From: Streptomyces flavofungini
GTDB taxonomy: Bacteria > Actinomycetota > Actinomycetes > Streptomycetales > Streptomycetaceae
NCBI RefSeq assembly: GCF_030388665.1
Contig: NZ_CP128846.1
Coordinates: forward strand, 6,646,501 to 6,710,500
DNA: 64,000 nucleotides
Direction: 5' to 3'
A program made the position numbers and the translations under genes. Shown in pieces: positions 25,621 through 33,406 of the stretch; within the stretch, counting starts at the first letter, position 1; each line of letters starts with the position of its first letter. Below the pieces are notes generated by a model. That model saw only the letters and a program-made list of their open reading frames with translations. It had not been told where the DNA came from and did no database searches.

Positions 25621-26226
25621 CTACAGCCACCCCTCACGCCGAGCGACGCGAACCGCCTCCATCCGATTGCGGCTCCCCGTCTTGCCGATCGCCGCGGAGA
25701 GATAGTTCCGCACCGTCGACTCCGACAGACGCAGCGCCGCCGCGATGTCCGCGACCGTCGCACCGTCGACGGAGGCGTTGAGCACCTCGGCCTCCCGGGC
25801 CGTCAGCGGATTGGGCCCGGCCCCGAGCGCGGCCGCGGCGAGCACCGGGTCGACCACGGTCTCCCCGCGCAGCACGGCGCGAATCGCCTCGGCCAACTCC
25901 TCCACGGGCCCGTCCTTCACGAGGAACCCCGCGGCGCCCGCGTCCATGGCGCGGCGCAGATAGCCGGGCCTGCCGAAGGTGGTGAGGATCAGGACCCGGC
26001 AGTCGGGGACCTCCGTGCGCAGGTCAGCCGCCGCGTCGAGCCCGCTGCGCCCCGGCAGCTCGATGTCGAGCAGGGCCACGTCGGGACGTGCGGTGAGCGC
26101 GGTGTGCACGATGTCGTCGCCCGCCGCGACCTGCGCGACGACCTCGATGTCCTCCTCCATCCCGAGCAGCAGGGCCAGTGCGCCGCGCATCATGCCCTGG
26201 TCCTCGGCGAGCAGGACTCTGATCAT
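25621..26226 (-). CDS. NarL/LuxR-family response regulator (DesR-like)
   Basis: The 201-residue protein starts MIRVLLAEDQGMMRGALALLLGMEEDIEV at the ATG that overlaps the kinase stop (ATGA). The longer open frame upstream is only a shadow of the kinase gene. The phospho-Asp is in VALLDIELPGRSGLD near 53, and the LuxR helix-turn-helix contains LTAREAEVLNASVDGATVADIAAALRLSESTVRNYLSAAI. It resembles DesR, which senses membrane fluidity with DesK in Bacillus, but many actinobacterial pairs share this shape. It may control the adjacent acyl-CoA genes or the MFS pump. Confidence 0.9.
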   Translation of the reverse strand: MIRVLLAEDQGMMRGALALLLGMEEDIEVVAQVAAGDDIVHTALTARPDVALLDIELPGRSGLDAAADLRTEVPDCRVLILTTFGRPGYLRRAMDAGAAGFLVKDGPVEELAEAIRAVLRGETVVDPVLAAAALGAGPNPLTAREAEVLNASVDGATVADIAAALRLSESTVRNYLSAAIGKTGSRNRMEAVRVARREGWL

Positions 26227-27500
26227 CGAACGCGCTCCTCGTGGGCGCCCGCACGCGCGGGCGCCGCGTCGGTGACGTGGCCGGCGGCGGTGGCATCGTG
26301 GTCCTCGGTGACCGGCAGCACCGCCGTGACCCGGAAGCCACCGCGCGGCTCGGGCCCCGACTCCAGTGCGCCGCCCACCGCCGTGAGGCGTTCGGCCAGG
26401 CCCTTCAGCCCGCTGCCGGGCGTGGTCGAGCCTACGCCGCGGCCGTCGTCCGTGATCGTCAGCCGGGTCTGTTCGGAGGTCGCGGCGACCTCGATCTCGC
26501 ACCGGCGGGCCCGCGCGTGCCGTACGACGTTGGTGGCGGCCTCCCGCACCACCCAGCCGAGCAGCGCCTCCGCCCGGGGGCCGAGCGGCGGCCCCGACTG
26601 CCGTACGACCGCCTCGACGCCGGCCGCGTCGAGCAGTTCGCGGGCCCGGTCCAGCTCGGCGGCCAGCGCCGCGTCCCGGTAGCCGGTGACGGCCTCGCGG
26701 ATCTCGGTGAGCGCCTGGCGGCCCACGGACTCGATGTCGGTGATCTGCGCCAGGGCGGCGTCCATGCTCCGCGGGGCGAGGCGGCGCGCGGCCTCCGACT
26801 TCACGACGATCAGCGAGAGCGTGTGGCCGAGCAGGTCGTGCAGGTCGCGGGAGAAGCGCAGCCGCTCCTCGGCCACGGCCCGCCGCGCCAGCTCCTCACG
26901 GGCGGCGCGCAGGTCGCGCACCGCCTCCGACAGGGACAGGATCGCGGCCGTGACCATCGTGGACAGGAACGTGCCGTACGCGATGTTGATGCCGTCCCAG
27001 CCCTCCCGGAACCCGGCGACGGCGCCCGCGAGCGCGCTCAGCGAGAGGGCCACGGGACCGAGGCCGCGGCCCCGCAGGACGGCGCCCACGGCCAGGCCGA
27101 ACAGCGGGAAGTACATCAGCCAGTTGCCGCCGTACCCGGCGGCGAGGCCCACGGTGAGCGCGCCCATCACGACCAGCATGGCCAGCGTCGTGCGCGACTC
27201 CCGGGCCCGCTTGTCGAAGGCGCGGAAGGCCACGCCGATGTAGAGGGAGTTGAAGACGAACAGGCCGATGCCGCCGATCCACGGGTTCGGGGTCTTGCCC
27301 TGGAGGAGGTGCGAGAAGGCGCCGAGGCCCATCAGGAGCCACGGGAGGAGCGCGAAGCCGTTGGGCGGTCCCGACTGCACGAGGGCGTCCTGATCACCCG
27401 CCCGCTTCCGCTCCCGCCAGTCGGCCTTCTGCTCCCGCCAGGAGTCCCGCTGCCCCCGCAGGCCGTGCAGTCGGCAGGTCACCCTGTGCTTCCAGGACAT
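26223..27500 (-). CDS. Sensor histidine kinase (DesK-like, HisKA_3)
   Basis: The 425-residue kinase starts at the ATG at 27500 behind a GGGGAG site. A charged N-terminal segment (RLHGLRGQRDSWREQKADWRERKR) precedes five or six membrane helices at about 55-195. The HisKA_3 domain reads ERLRFSRDLHDLLGHTLSLI with the phospho-His near 239, and the HATPase has VREAATNVVRHARA, TITDDGRGV and GSGLKGLAERL. The DLHDLLGHTLSLIVVKSE block is the DesK pattern. It is divergent from the MaoC gene across a 428-base region holding KstR-type box 3, so both may be affected by that repressor. Confidence 0.9.
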   Translation of the reverse strand: MSWKHRVTCRLHGLRGQRDSWREQKADWRERKRAGDQDALVQSGPPNGFALLPWLLMGLGAFSHLLQGKTPNPWIGGIGLFVFNSLYIGVAFRAFDKRARESRTTLAMLVVMGALTVGLAAGYGGNWLMYFPLFGLAVGAVLRGRGLGPVALSLSALAGAVAGFREGWDGINIAYGTFLSTMVTAAILSLSEAVRDLRAAREELARRAVAEERLRFSRDLHDLLGHTLSLIVVKSEAARRLAPRSMDAALAQITDIESVGRQALTEIREAVTGYRDAALAAELDRARELLDAAGVEAVVRQSGPPLGPRAEALLGWVVREAATNVVRHARARRCEIEVAATSEQTRLTITDDGRGVGSTTPGSGLKGLAERLTAVGGALESGPEPRGGFRVTAVLPVTEDHDATAAGHVTDAAPARAGAHEERVR

Positions 27501-27928
27501 GTCTCGCTCCCCGATCGGGCGGGCCCGCGTCCCCCGCGGTCCCCGTGCCCTCGACAGTACGGAGCGGGGGTGCCGCCGCGGCAGTGAGGTCCGTACCGAG
27601 TCCGCCGGGACAAATGTCACCGCCGGCGGCCCCGGGCGGGCCCGCCCCGCCTTATCTGACGTGACGTCAGCACTCTTCCCAACCGTGGGGCGCTGGGCTA
27701 TACATGGGGCCATCGGCCTAGAACGCGTTCTAGAACGACCGGCGGACCGGTGGACCAGCAGATCGGCGGACCGGCGACCGGGACGCCTTGGCCGCCGCAG
27801 ACGACCTCGGTGCGGCCGACGGTGCGGACGGACGCACCGAGGTCTTCCCCGGAGCACACGGCACCACCGCCCGCACACCGCACGCGCCGCAGGACCGTCA
27901 CCCGCAGCCCGCGAGGAGCCGTCACCCC
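27501..27928. other. Divergent promoter region between kinase and MaoC genes
   Basis: These 428 bases contain KstR-type box 3 and a TGACGTCA palindrome at 27662-27669. An open frame from 27788 runs into the MaoC gene, but its Arg/His/Thr-rich translation before 27929 looks non-coding. No other gene was seen. The 197 bases between the box and the MaoC start allow a long leader. Confidence 0.6.
27719..27732. promoter_or_regulatory. KstR-type operator box 3
   Basis: TAGAACGCGTTCTA matches TnnAACnnGTTnnA and is the core of a perfect 16-bp palindrome (CTAGAACGCGTTCTAG at 27718-27733). It stands upstream of the MaoC / alcohol dehydrogenase / reductase gene set and 218 bases from the divergent sensor kinase start. 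Confidence 0.75.
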
Positions 27929-28801
27929 ATGCCCATCGATGCCGCGCAGGCCCTGGCCGCGAAGCCCCGCAGCGCCGAGATCACCTGGGACCACAAGGAC
28001 ATCCAGCTCTACCACCTGGGCCTCGGCGCGGGCGCCAACCCGGACCTCGCCGACCCCGCGACCGACCCCGACGAGCTCCGCTACACCCTGGAGTCCCGGC
28101 TGCACGTCCTGCCCAGCTTCGCCACCGTGGCGGGCGCGGGCATGGGCATGATGGGCGGCCTCGCCGCACCCGGCATCGACGTGGACCTCGCCGCCGTGCT
28201 GCACGGCGGCCAGAGCGTCGAACTGCACCGCCCGATCCCCGTCAAGGGCCGGGCCACCACGAGCTCCAAGGTCGCCGCCGTCTACGACAAGGGCAAGGCG
28301 GCCGTCCTCGTGCTGCGCTCCGAGGCCGCGGACGACGAGGGCCCGCTGTGGACCAGCGACGCGCAGATCTTCGTGCGCGGCGAGGGCGGGTTCGGCGGCG
28401 AGCGCGGCCCGTCCGGCAGCCCCGAGGCGCCGGAGGGCCCCTTCGACCACGTCGTCGAACGCCCGGTCCGCCCCGACCAGGCCCTGCTCTACCGCCTGTC
28501 CGGCGACTGGAACCCGCTGCACGCCGACCCCGAGTTCGCGAAGCTCGCCGGTTTCGACCGGCCGATCCTGCACGGCCTGTGCACGTACGGCATGACGCTC
28601 AAGGCCGTCGTCGACACCGTCCTCGGCGGCGACGTGAGCCGGGTACGGGCCTATCGCACGCGCTTCGCCGGGGTCGTCCTGCCCGGCGAGACGCTGCGCA
28701 TCGGCATGTGGGAGTCGGAGAGCCGGGTGCGGGTCGCCGTCACGGTCGTCGAACGGCAGGACGCGCCGGTCCTCACGGACACGGTCGTGGAGCTGAACTG
28801 A
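27929..28801 (+). CDS. MaoC-family (R)-specific enoyl-CoA hydratase
   Basis: The 290-residue double-hotdog protein has the hydratase-2 active-site motif SGDWNPLHADPEFAKLAGF at about 190-208, with catalytic Asp and His, followed by RPILHGLCTYG. This two-domain form corresponds to the hydratase part of peroxisomal multifunctional enzyme 2 (HSD17B4) and to actinobacterial hydratases of sterol side-chain oxidation. It should hydrate 2-trans-enoyl-CoA to (3R)-hydroxyacyl-CoA. The ATG at 27929 follows a GAGGAG site. It leads a same-strand trio with an alcohol dehydrogenase and an (R)-specific reductase, downstream of KstR-type box 3. Confidence 0.9.
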   Translation: MPIDAAQALAAKPRSAEITWDHKDIQLYHLGLGAGANPDLADPATDPDELRYTLESRLHVLPSFATVAGAGMGMMGGLAAPGIDVDLAAVLHGGQSVELHRPIPVKGRATTSSKVAAVYDKGKAAVLVLRSEAADDEGPLWTSDAQIFVRGEGGFGGERGPSGSPEAPEGPFDHVVERPVRPDQALLYRLSGDWNPLHADPEFAKLAGFDRPILHGLCTYGMTLKAVVDTVLGGDVSRVRAYRTRFAGVVLPGETLRIGMWESESRVRVAVTVVERQDAPVLTDTVVELN

Positions 28802-28891
28802 CGGGCGGAGCCGGACCGCTGACGGGTGGAGCCGAACTGACGTCACGTACCGGCGGTCACGCGCCGCCGGGATGAGAGGAGCCGCACAGCC

Positions 28892-29974
28892 ATGCGCGCA
28901 GCCGTACTGCACGAGACAGGCCAGGACAAGCTCGATGTGCTCGACGACGTCGAGGCGGTGGGCTTCGGCCCGGGCAGGGCCAGGATCCGGGTGCGGGCCA
29001 CCGGCCTGTGCCACTCCGACGTGTCCGCCATGAACGGCGTGCTGCCGCAGCCCGCGCCGTTCGTCCCCGGCCACGAGGGCGCGGGCGAGGTCCTGGAGGT
29101 CGGCGACGGCGTCGGCAACGTCAAACCGGGCGACCGGGTCCTGGTGTGCTGGCTCCCGGCGTGCGGGCAGTGCCCGGCGTGCCGCCGCGGCCAGACCCAG
29201 CTGTGCCTGGCCGGTTTCATGAACGCCGGAACCCCCAACTTCCGCCGTTCCGGGGACCGCTCGGACGTCTTCGGCTTCGCGGGCACGGGCACCTTCGCCG
29301 AGGAGATCGTCGTCGACGCGTCCTGCGCCGTGCCCATACCGGACGACGTGCCCTTCGACATCGCCGCGCTCATCGGCTGCGGCGTCACGACGGGGCTCGG
29401 CGCCGCCATCAACACCGCCGACGTGGCGGCCGGTTCGTCCGTCGCCGTCATCGGCTGCGGCGGCGTCGGCGTCTCCGCGATCCAGGGCGCGCGGCTCAAG
29501 GGCGCCGCGGAGATCATCGCCGTCGACCCGGTCGCGTCCCGGCGCGAGGCCGCGCTCCGCTTCGGCGCGACCCAGGCCGTCGCCCCCGACGAACTGTCCG
29601 ACGCCCGCCAGCGCGTGACCGCGGGCGAGGGCTTCGACTACGTCTTCGAGGTCGTCGGCAAGTCCGCGACGACCCGCACCGCGTACGAGATGACCCGGCG
29701 CGGCGGCACCCTCTGCGTCGTCGGCGCGGGCGCCATGGACGACCAGGTGCAGTTCAACATGTTCGAGCTGTTCTTCGACGAGAAGCGGATCCTGCCCTCG
29801 CTGTACGGCGGCGGGGACGTGCTCCGGTCGTACGAGCGGGCCATCGCCCTGTGGCGCGCGGGGCGCGTCGACCTGGAGGGGATGATCACGCACCGGGTGC
29901 GCCTGGCCGAGATCAACGAGGCGCTGGAGCAGATGCGGTCGGGGACGGCGCTGCGGACGTGCATCGAGATCTGA
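28892..29974 (+). CDS. Zinc-dependent alcohol dehydrogenase (MDR superfamily)
   Basis: The 360-residue enzyme has catalytic zinc ligands in TGLCHSDVSAMNG (Cys near 39) and PGHEGAGEV. A structural zinc loop follows, with CGQCPACRRGQTQLC at about 94-108. The Rossmann segment VAVIGCGGVGVSAIQGA binds NAD, followed by IIAVDP. It resembles class III / NDMA-type long-chain alcohol dehydrogenases. It probably oxidises an alcohol in the acyl-CoA pathway encoded around it. GAGAGGAG precedes the ATG. The 90-base spacer before it contains a second TGACGTCA palindrome (28838-28845). Confidence 0.9.
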   Translation: MRAAVLHETGQDKLDVLDDVEAVGFGPGRARIRVRATGLCHSDVSAMNGVLPQPAPFVPGHEGAGEVLEVGDGVGNVKPGDRVLVCWLPACGQCPACRRGQTQLCLAGFMNAGTPNFRRSGDRSDVFGFAGTGTFAEEIVVDASCAVPIPDDVPFDIAALIGCGVTTGLGAAINTADVAAGSSVAVIGCGGVGVSAIQGARLKGAAEIIAVDPVASRREAALRFGATQAVAPDELSDARQRVTAGEGFDYVFEVVGKSATTRTAYEMTRRGGTLCVVGAGAMDDQVQFNMFELFFDEKRILPSLYGGGDVLRSYERAIALWRAGRVDLEGMITHRVRLAEINEALEQMRSGTALRTCIEI

Positions 29975-30029
29975 GGCGTGCGTCGGCGGGAGCGGTCCGT
30001 GAAGTCAGGTGAGAGGAGCACGTACCCGT

Positions 30030-30971
30030 ATGTCACTGCCACTTGAAGGTCTCGCCGCCGTCGTCACCGGGGCGGGCCGCGGGCTCGGCCGGGCCGAGGC
30101 GCTGGAACTCGCCCGGCTCGGCGCGAGCGTCGTCGTCAACGACTTCGGGCAGCCGGGCCGCGACGGCTCCGGCGAGGCGTCGGCCGCGCCCGCCGAGGAG
30201 GTCGCGGCACAGATCCGGGAGTCCGGCGGGAAGGCCGTGGCCCACACCGGGGACGTCGCCGACCTGCAACAGGCACGCGCCCTCGTCGAGTCGGCCGTCG
30301 ACACGTACGGCAAACTCGACATCCTGGTCAACAACGCGGGCATCCTGCGGGACCGGATGATCTTCTCCATGTCGGAGGACGAGTGGGACTCGGTGATCCG
30401 CGTCCACCTCAAGGGTCACTTCAACACCATCCGGTTCGCCTCCGCCCACTGGCGCGAGCGCTCCAAGGAGGCCGGTGGGCCCGTGTACGGGCGCATCGTC
30501 AACACCTCGTCCGAGGCGTTCCTCGCCGGGTCCGCCGGGCAGCCCAACTACGCGGCGGCCAAGGGCGGGATCGTGGGGCTCACGACCTCCACGGCCCTTG
30601 CTCTCGCCAAGTACGGCGTCACCACCAACGCCATCTGTCCGCGGGCGCGGACCCGGATGACCTCAGACGTCTTCGCCGGGTTCGCCGAGCCCGGGGAGGG
30701 GGAGCTGGATCCGTTGGCGCCGGAGCATGTCGCTCCGCTGGTGGGGTATCTGGCTTCGCCCGCTGCGCGGCGGGTCAACGGGCAGGTGCTCGTCGTCCAC
30801 GGCGGGATGGTCGCCGTCGTCGAACGGCCGCGGGTCGCGGCGCAGTTCGACTCCGCCGGCGGGGTGTTCGGCTTCGCCGAGCTGGACGAGGCGCTCTCGC
30901 CGTACTTCGCCTCCCGGCCGGAGGGGGAGACGTTCGGGGCGGCGGAGGTGCTGGGGTTGCGGCGGGGGTGA
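30030..30971 (+). CDS. Short-chain dehydrogenase, 17-beta-HSD4/(3R)-hydroxyacyl-CoA dehydrogenase type
   Basis: The 313-residue SDR has the cofactor motif VTGAGRGLGRA at about 13-23, NNAG near 103, catalytic Ser in NTSSEAF and Tyr/Lys in NYAAAKGG near 175. The long C-terminus and the segment VVNDFGQPGRDGSG match the dehydrogenase unit of multifunctional enzyme 2, which oxidises (3R)-hydroxyacyl-CoA with NAD. With the MaoC hydratase two genes upstream it provides the two MFE-2 activities as separate proteins, and the SCP-x thiolase at 22.7 kb could finish the cycle. A GAGAGGAG site supports the ATG at 30030. It ends against an intergenic repeat. Confidence 0.9.
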   Translation: MSLPLEGLAAVVTGAGRGLGRAEALELARLGASVVVNDFGQPGRDGSGEASAAPAEEVAAQIRESGGKAVAHTGDVADLQQARALVESAVDTYGKLDILVNNAGILRDRMIFSMSEDEWDSVIRVHLKGHFNTIRFASAHWRERSKEAGGPVYGRIVNTSSEAFLAGSAGQPNYAAAKGGIVGLTTSTALALAKYGVTTNAICPRARTRMTSDVFAGFAEPGEGELDPLAPEHVAPLVGYLASPAARRVNGQVLVVHGGMVAVVERPRVAAQFDSAGGVFGFAELDEALSPYFASRPEGETFGAAEVLGLRRG

Positions 30972-30975
30972 GGTG

Positions 30976-31190
30976 GGGCCCTGCGGGGCTTTCCCCGATC
31001 CCGCCCCTTCCCGAAACCGGGGGCTGCCGCCCCCGGACCCCCGCTGATCGGCGCTTCGCGCCTCGTCCTCAATCGCCGGACGGGCCAGAACCAGCCAGCC
31101 CGTCCGGCGATTGAGGAGGGGGGTCTGGGGCGGAGCCCCCACGCGGCGGAGCCGCACATTGACGCAGCCGGGAAGGGGCGGGACCGGGGA
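30976..31190. repeat. Head-to-head intergenic repeats forming a 20-bp-stem terminator
   Basis: One repeat copy lies in minus orientation (31046-31085, with its GC-rich companion from about 30976). A second copy lies in plus orientation (31098 to about 31190). Their ends form a perfect 20-bp inverted repeat, 31066-31085 with 31098-31117, separated by 12 bases. A smaller hairpin, CCGGGGGCTGCCGCCCCCGG, lies near 31017-31036. It separates the convergent SDR gene and minus-strand genes. Confidence 0.8.
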
Positions 31191-31210
31191 GCCCCCGGCG
31201 AGGCCCCGCC

Positions 31211-31402
31211 TCAGCCCCTGCCCGCCTCCCGGCGATGCCGCCCCCGAGGCGCGGTCTCCTCATCGTGCTCGGCCACCGGCCCCCGATGCCGCCCGGCCCC
31301 GCCGACCTCCGCGCTCCCGGAGAGCGAGACCCCCTCCCGAGGATCCACAACGCCCTCCTGCCGCGGCTCGGCAGCCACCTTCTCGGTCTTCATCAAACTC
31401 AC
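31211..31402 (-). CDS. Possible small hydrophilic protein, unknown
   Basis: A 63-residue reading frame starting at a GTG, MSLMKTEKVAAEPRQEGVV, continues with charged Gly/Arg/His-rich sequence ending RGRHRREAGRG. No membrane segment or domain is seen. The only ribosome-site candidate is weak (CTACGGG). It lies 35 bases after the Pro-rich protein gene on the same strand. It might be a real small gene or a chance frame, and the codon pattern is not decisive. Confidence 0.35.
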   Translation of the reverse strand: MSLMKTEKVAAEPRQEGVVDPREGVSLSGSAEVGGAGRHRGPVAEHDEETAPRGRHRREAGRG

Positions 31403-31437
31403 CCCGTAGCAAAGATCGTTCGTACAGCCGGGCGAGT

Positions 31438-33132
31438 CTAACCGCCCACCCCCCGCCCGCCGAGAGGCGCCTGCTGCAACGGCACGGGCCGAGCCGCCCG
31501 CACACCCCCGACCACCCCCGTGACCTGCTCGGACGCCTCACTGTCCGGCTGCGGGGCGGGCACCGGCGAGGGCACCTGGACCCGGGCCATGCCGCAGGGG
31601 ACGGTCCCCGTGACGTAGGGCAACTCAAGGACCCCGTCACGGGTGCACCGTCCGGAGCCGGACAACCACCCCTCGGGCGCGGTGAGTTGGTGGACCCGCC
31701 GCTCGGAGGGGCGCCAACCGCACAGCCGGGGCGAGGAGTCGCCGGACCCGTCGTCCACCCGGAGGGCCACCGTGCAGCTCTCCGGCATGAGCACCTGCCC
31801 GGGCTGGATCGCGAACGGCGTCACCGCCCGGCCGGGCATCCGCAGGCATTCGGGGAAGCGCACGGGCCGGGTGCTGCCGAGGACGCCCCAGCCGAGGCGG
31901 GTCTCGCCGGGCGCGTCGGAGCGGATGAGGAGCAGCCCGCTGTCGGCGTCGGCGAGGAGCAGCCGGTCGTCGCTGTCGGCGGCGATCTGGAGCAGGGGGG
32001 TGACCTCGCCGCCCCGTTCCAGATCGACGGCCACCGTCTTGGTGGGGCCGTCCAGTTCGCGGTCGAGGGCCAGCATGCGGTTGGTGCGGTCGAGCCAGAC
32101 GCCGCCGGTGCAGCGGCCGGGGATCTCGGCGAGGTGCTCGGGCCCGAAGGAGCCGCCGGCGACCATCCACACGGCGGTGGAGCGGGCCCCGACGGCGAGG
32201 GCGTAGGCGTAGGCGCCGCGCGGGGCGGGCGGCAGCAGCGTCAGGTCGGCGCCCTCGCACTCCACGCCGCCGAGCGCGACCTCGCCGGTGCTCGGCCCGG
32301 TGGGGTACAGCAGGGAGAAGAGGTGCCGCCCGGCCGCGCGCCGGTGGACGAGCACCCGCCCGTCGGCCATCGGCAGCACCCGCGTACCGGGTTCCTCGGG
32401 CTGGTGCGAGGGCAGCGGCACCGCGTACGGCTCGGCGGTGTCCAGCGTCCACCGCTCCGGGAACCAGCACCCGCCGCGATGTGCGAGCCGGGCCGCGTAG
32501 GCGCCGTCGGCGGTGATGGCGGGGGGTGGGGGGCTGAGGGCGGGTGCGGGCGCGGGGGTCCGGCCGGGGGTGGCTGGTGGGCCCGGGGCGGCAGGGGGAG
32601 CGGGGGCGCTTGCCGCACCGGAGGGTGCCGGGCCGCGCTTCGCCCGCCCGGCACCCTCGCTCCGCGACGGCGCCGACGCCTCGGAGCCAGGGGCGGGCTC
32701 TGCCGGTACCGGTGCTGATCCGGGGGCGGGGGCGGGGCCGGGGCCGGGGGGCTGGACGACGGGGCCGGGGGCCTGTGTTCGGACAGGCACCTGGACCGAG
32801 GTCAGCCCCGTCACGCAAGCCGGGCCCGAAGCCGGGGCCCACGCGGGCGCCGAGCCCGGGACCGGCGTCGGAGCCGGACCTGACGCGGGAGCCGGACCTG
32901 ACGCCGGGCCCGGAATCGACGCCGGACCCGGACCCGGAATCGACGCCGGACCCGGACCCGACGTCGATGCGGGGCCCGGGGCAGGGCCCGGTGTCGGAGC
33001 CGGACCCGGACCCGCCACCGGAGCGGACGCCGCCTCCGCCCCGGCCGTGCGCTCTGGTCGGATTCCGGCCGCGCCCCCGCTCCCCGGCAGGGCGGACGGC
33101 ATGGGTGAGGGCTCGGCCACAGGGGCTGTCAT
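31438..33132 (-). CDS. Pro/Ala/Gly-rich N-terminus with beta-propeller-like C-terminal domain, unknown
   Basis: The 564-residue protein has a first 220 residues dominated by Pro-Gly-Pro-Ala repeats (GPGPASIPGPGPASIPGPAS and similar). The remaining 340 residues form a repeat-poor globular domain with WFPERWTLDTAEPYAVPLP, DGRVLVHRRAAGRHLFSLLYP, VWLDRTNRMLALDRELDGPT and DDRLLLADADSGLLLIR, the strand pattern of a beta-propeller or similar all-beta fold. No signal peptide is evident. The true start could lie later, because the repeat region has strong composition bias. The ATG at 33132 is the first in frame. Function is not recognised. Confidence 0.65.
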   Translation of the reverse strand: MTAPVAEPSPMPSALPGSGGAAGIRPERTAGAEAASAPVAGPGPAPTPGPAPGPASTSGPGPASIPGPGPASIPGPASGPAPASGPAPTPVPGSAPAWAPASGPACVTGLTSVQVPVRTQAPGPVVQPPGPGPAPAPGSAPVPAEPAPGSEASAPSRSEGAGRAKRGPAPSGAASAPAPPAAPGPPATPGRTPAPAPALSPPPPAITADGAYAARLAHRGGCWFPERWTLDTAEPYAVPLPSHQPEEPGTRVLPMADGRVLVHRRAAGRHLFSLLYPTGPSTGEVALGGVECEGADLTLLPPAPRGAYAYALAVGARSTAVWMVAGGSFGPEHLAEIPGRCTGGVWLDRTNRMLALDRELDGPTKTVAVDLERGGEVTPLLQIAADSDDRLLLADADSGLLLIRSDAPGETRLGWGVLGSTRPVRFPECLRMPGRAVTPFAIQPGQVLMPESCTVALRVDDGSGDSSPRLCGWRPSERRVHQLTAPEGWLSGSGRCTRDGVLELPYVTGTVPCGMARVQVPSPVPAPQPDSEASEQVTGVVGGVRAARPVPLQQAPLGGRGVGG

Positions 33133-33273
33133 CTGGGGTCACCTCCGTCCGCGACGCTAGTTTTCGCACGCTCTGGCGTGGCAGACGAGCCCCCCGGCTT
33201 CACGCGTACGTGTGGCGAAGTGACGATTCGCCTGAGAGGGAGGGGGCGACTGTGCTGGCTGGAAAACGGCGCT

Positions 33274-33292
33274 TATGGTTAGGCGAACCTAA
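33274..33292. promoter_or_regulatory. Iron box (DmdR/IdeR type operator)
   Basis: TATGGTTAGGCGAACCTAA matches 16 of 19 positions of the actinobacterial iron box TTAGGTTAGGCTAACCTAA. It lies 115 bases before the siderophore-binding protein gene. Iron-loaded DmdR should repress there and release the gene when iron is scarce. Confidence 0.85.
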
Positions 33293-33406
33293 GTTCTCCC
33301 GGACGGGATCCGTGTGCGGACCCACGCCCGGATCCGAGCCGGAGCCCGGTGCCGCTCGCCCCTCCCGGGGACGGACGGCACCCCCCGTACAGCCCCTGGA
33401 GCACCG

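Noticed and set aside
30976..31190. Inverted repeats considered as insertion-sequence ends
   Set aside because: No transposase lies between or near them, and the same unit recurs singly at gene ends, fitting a terminator-like repeat.
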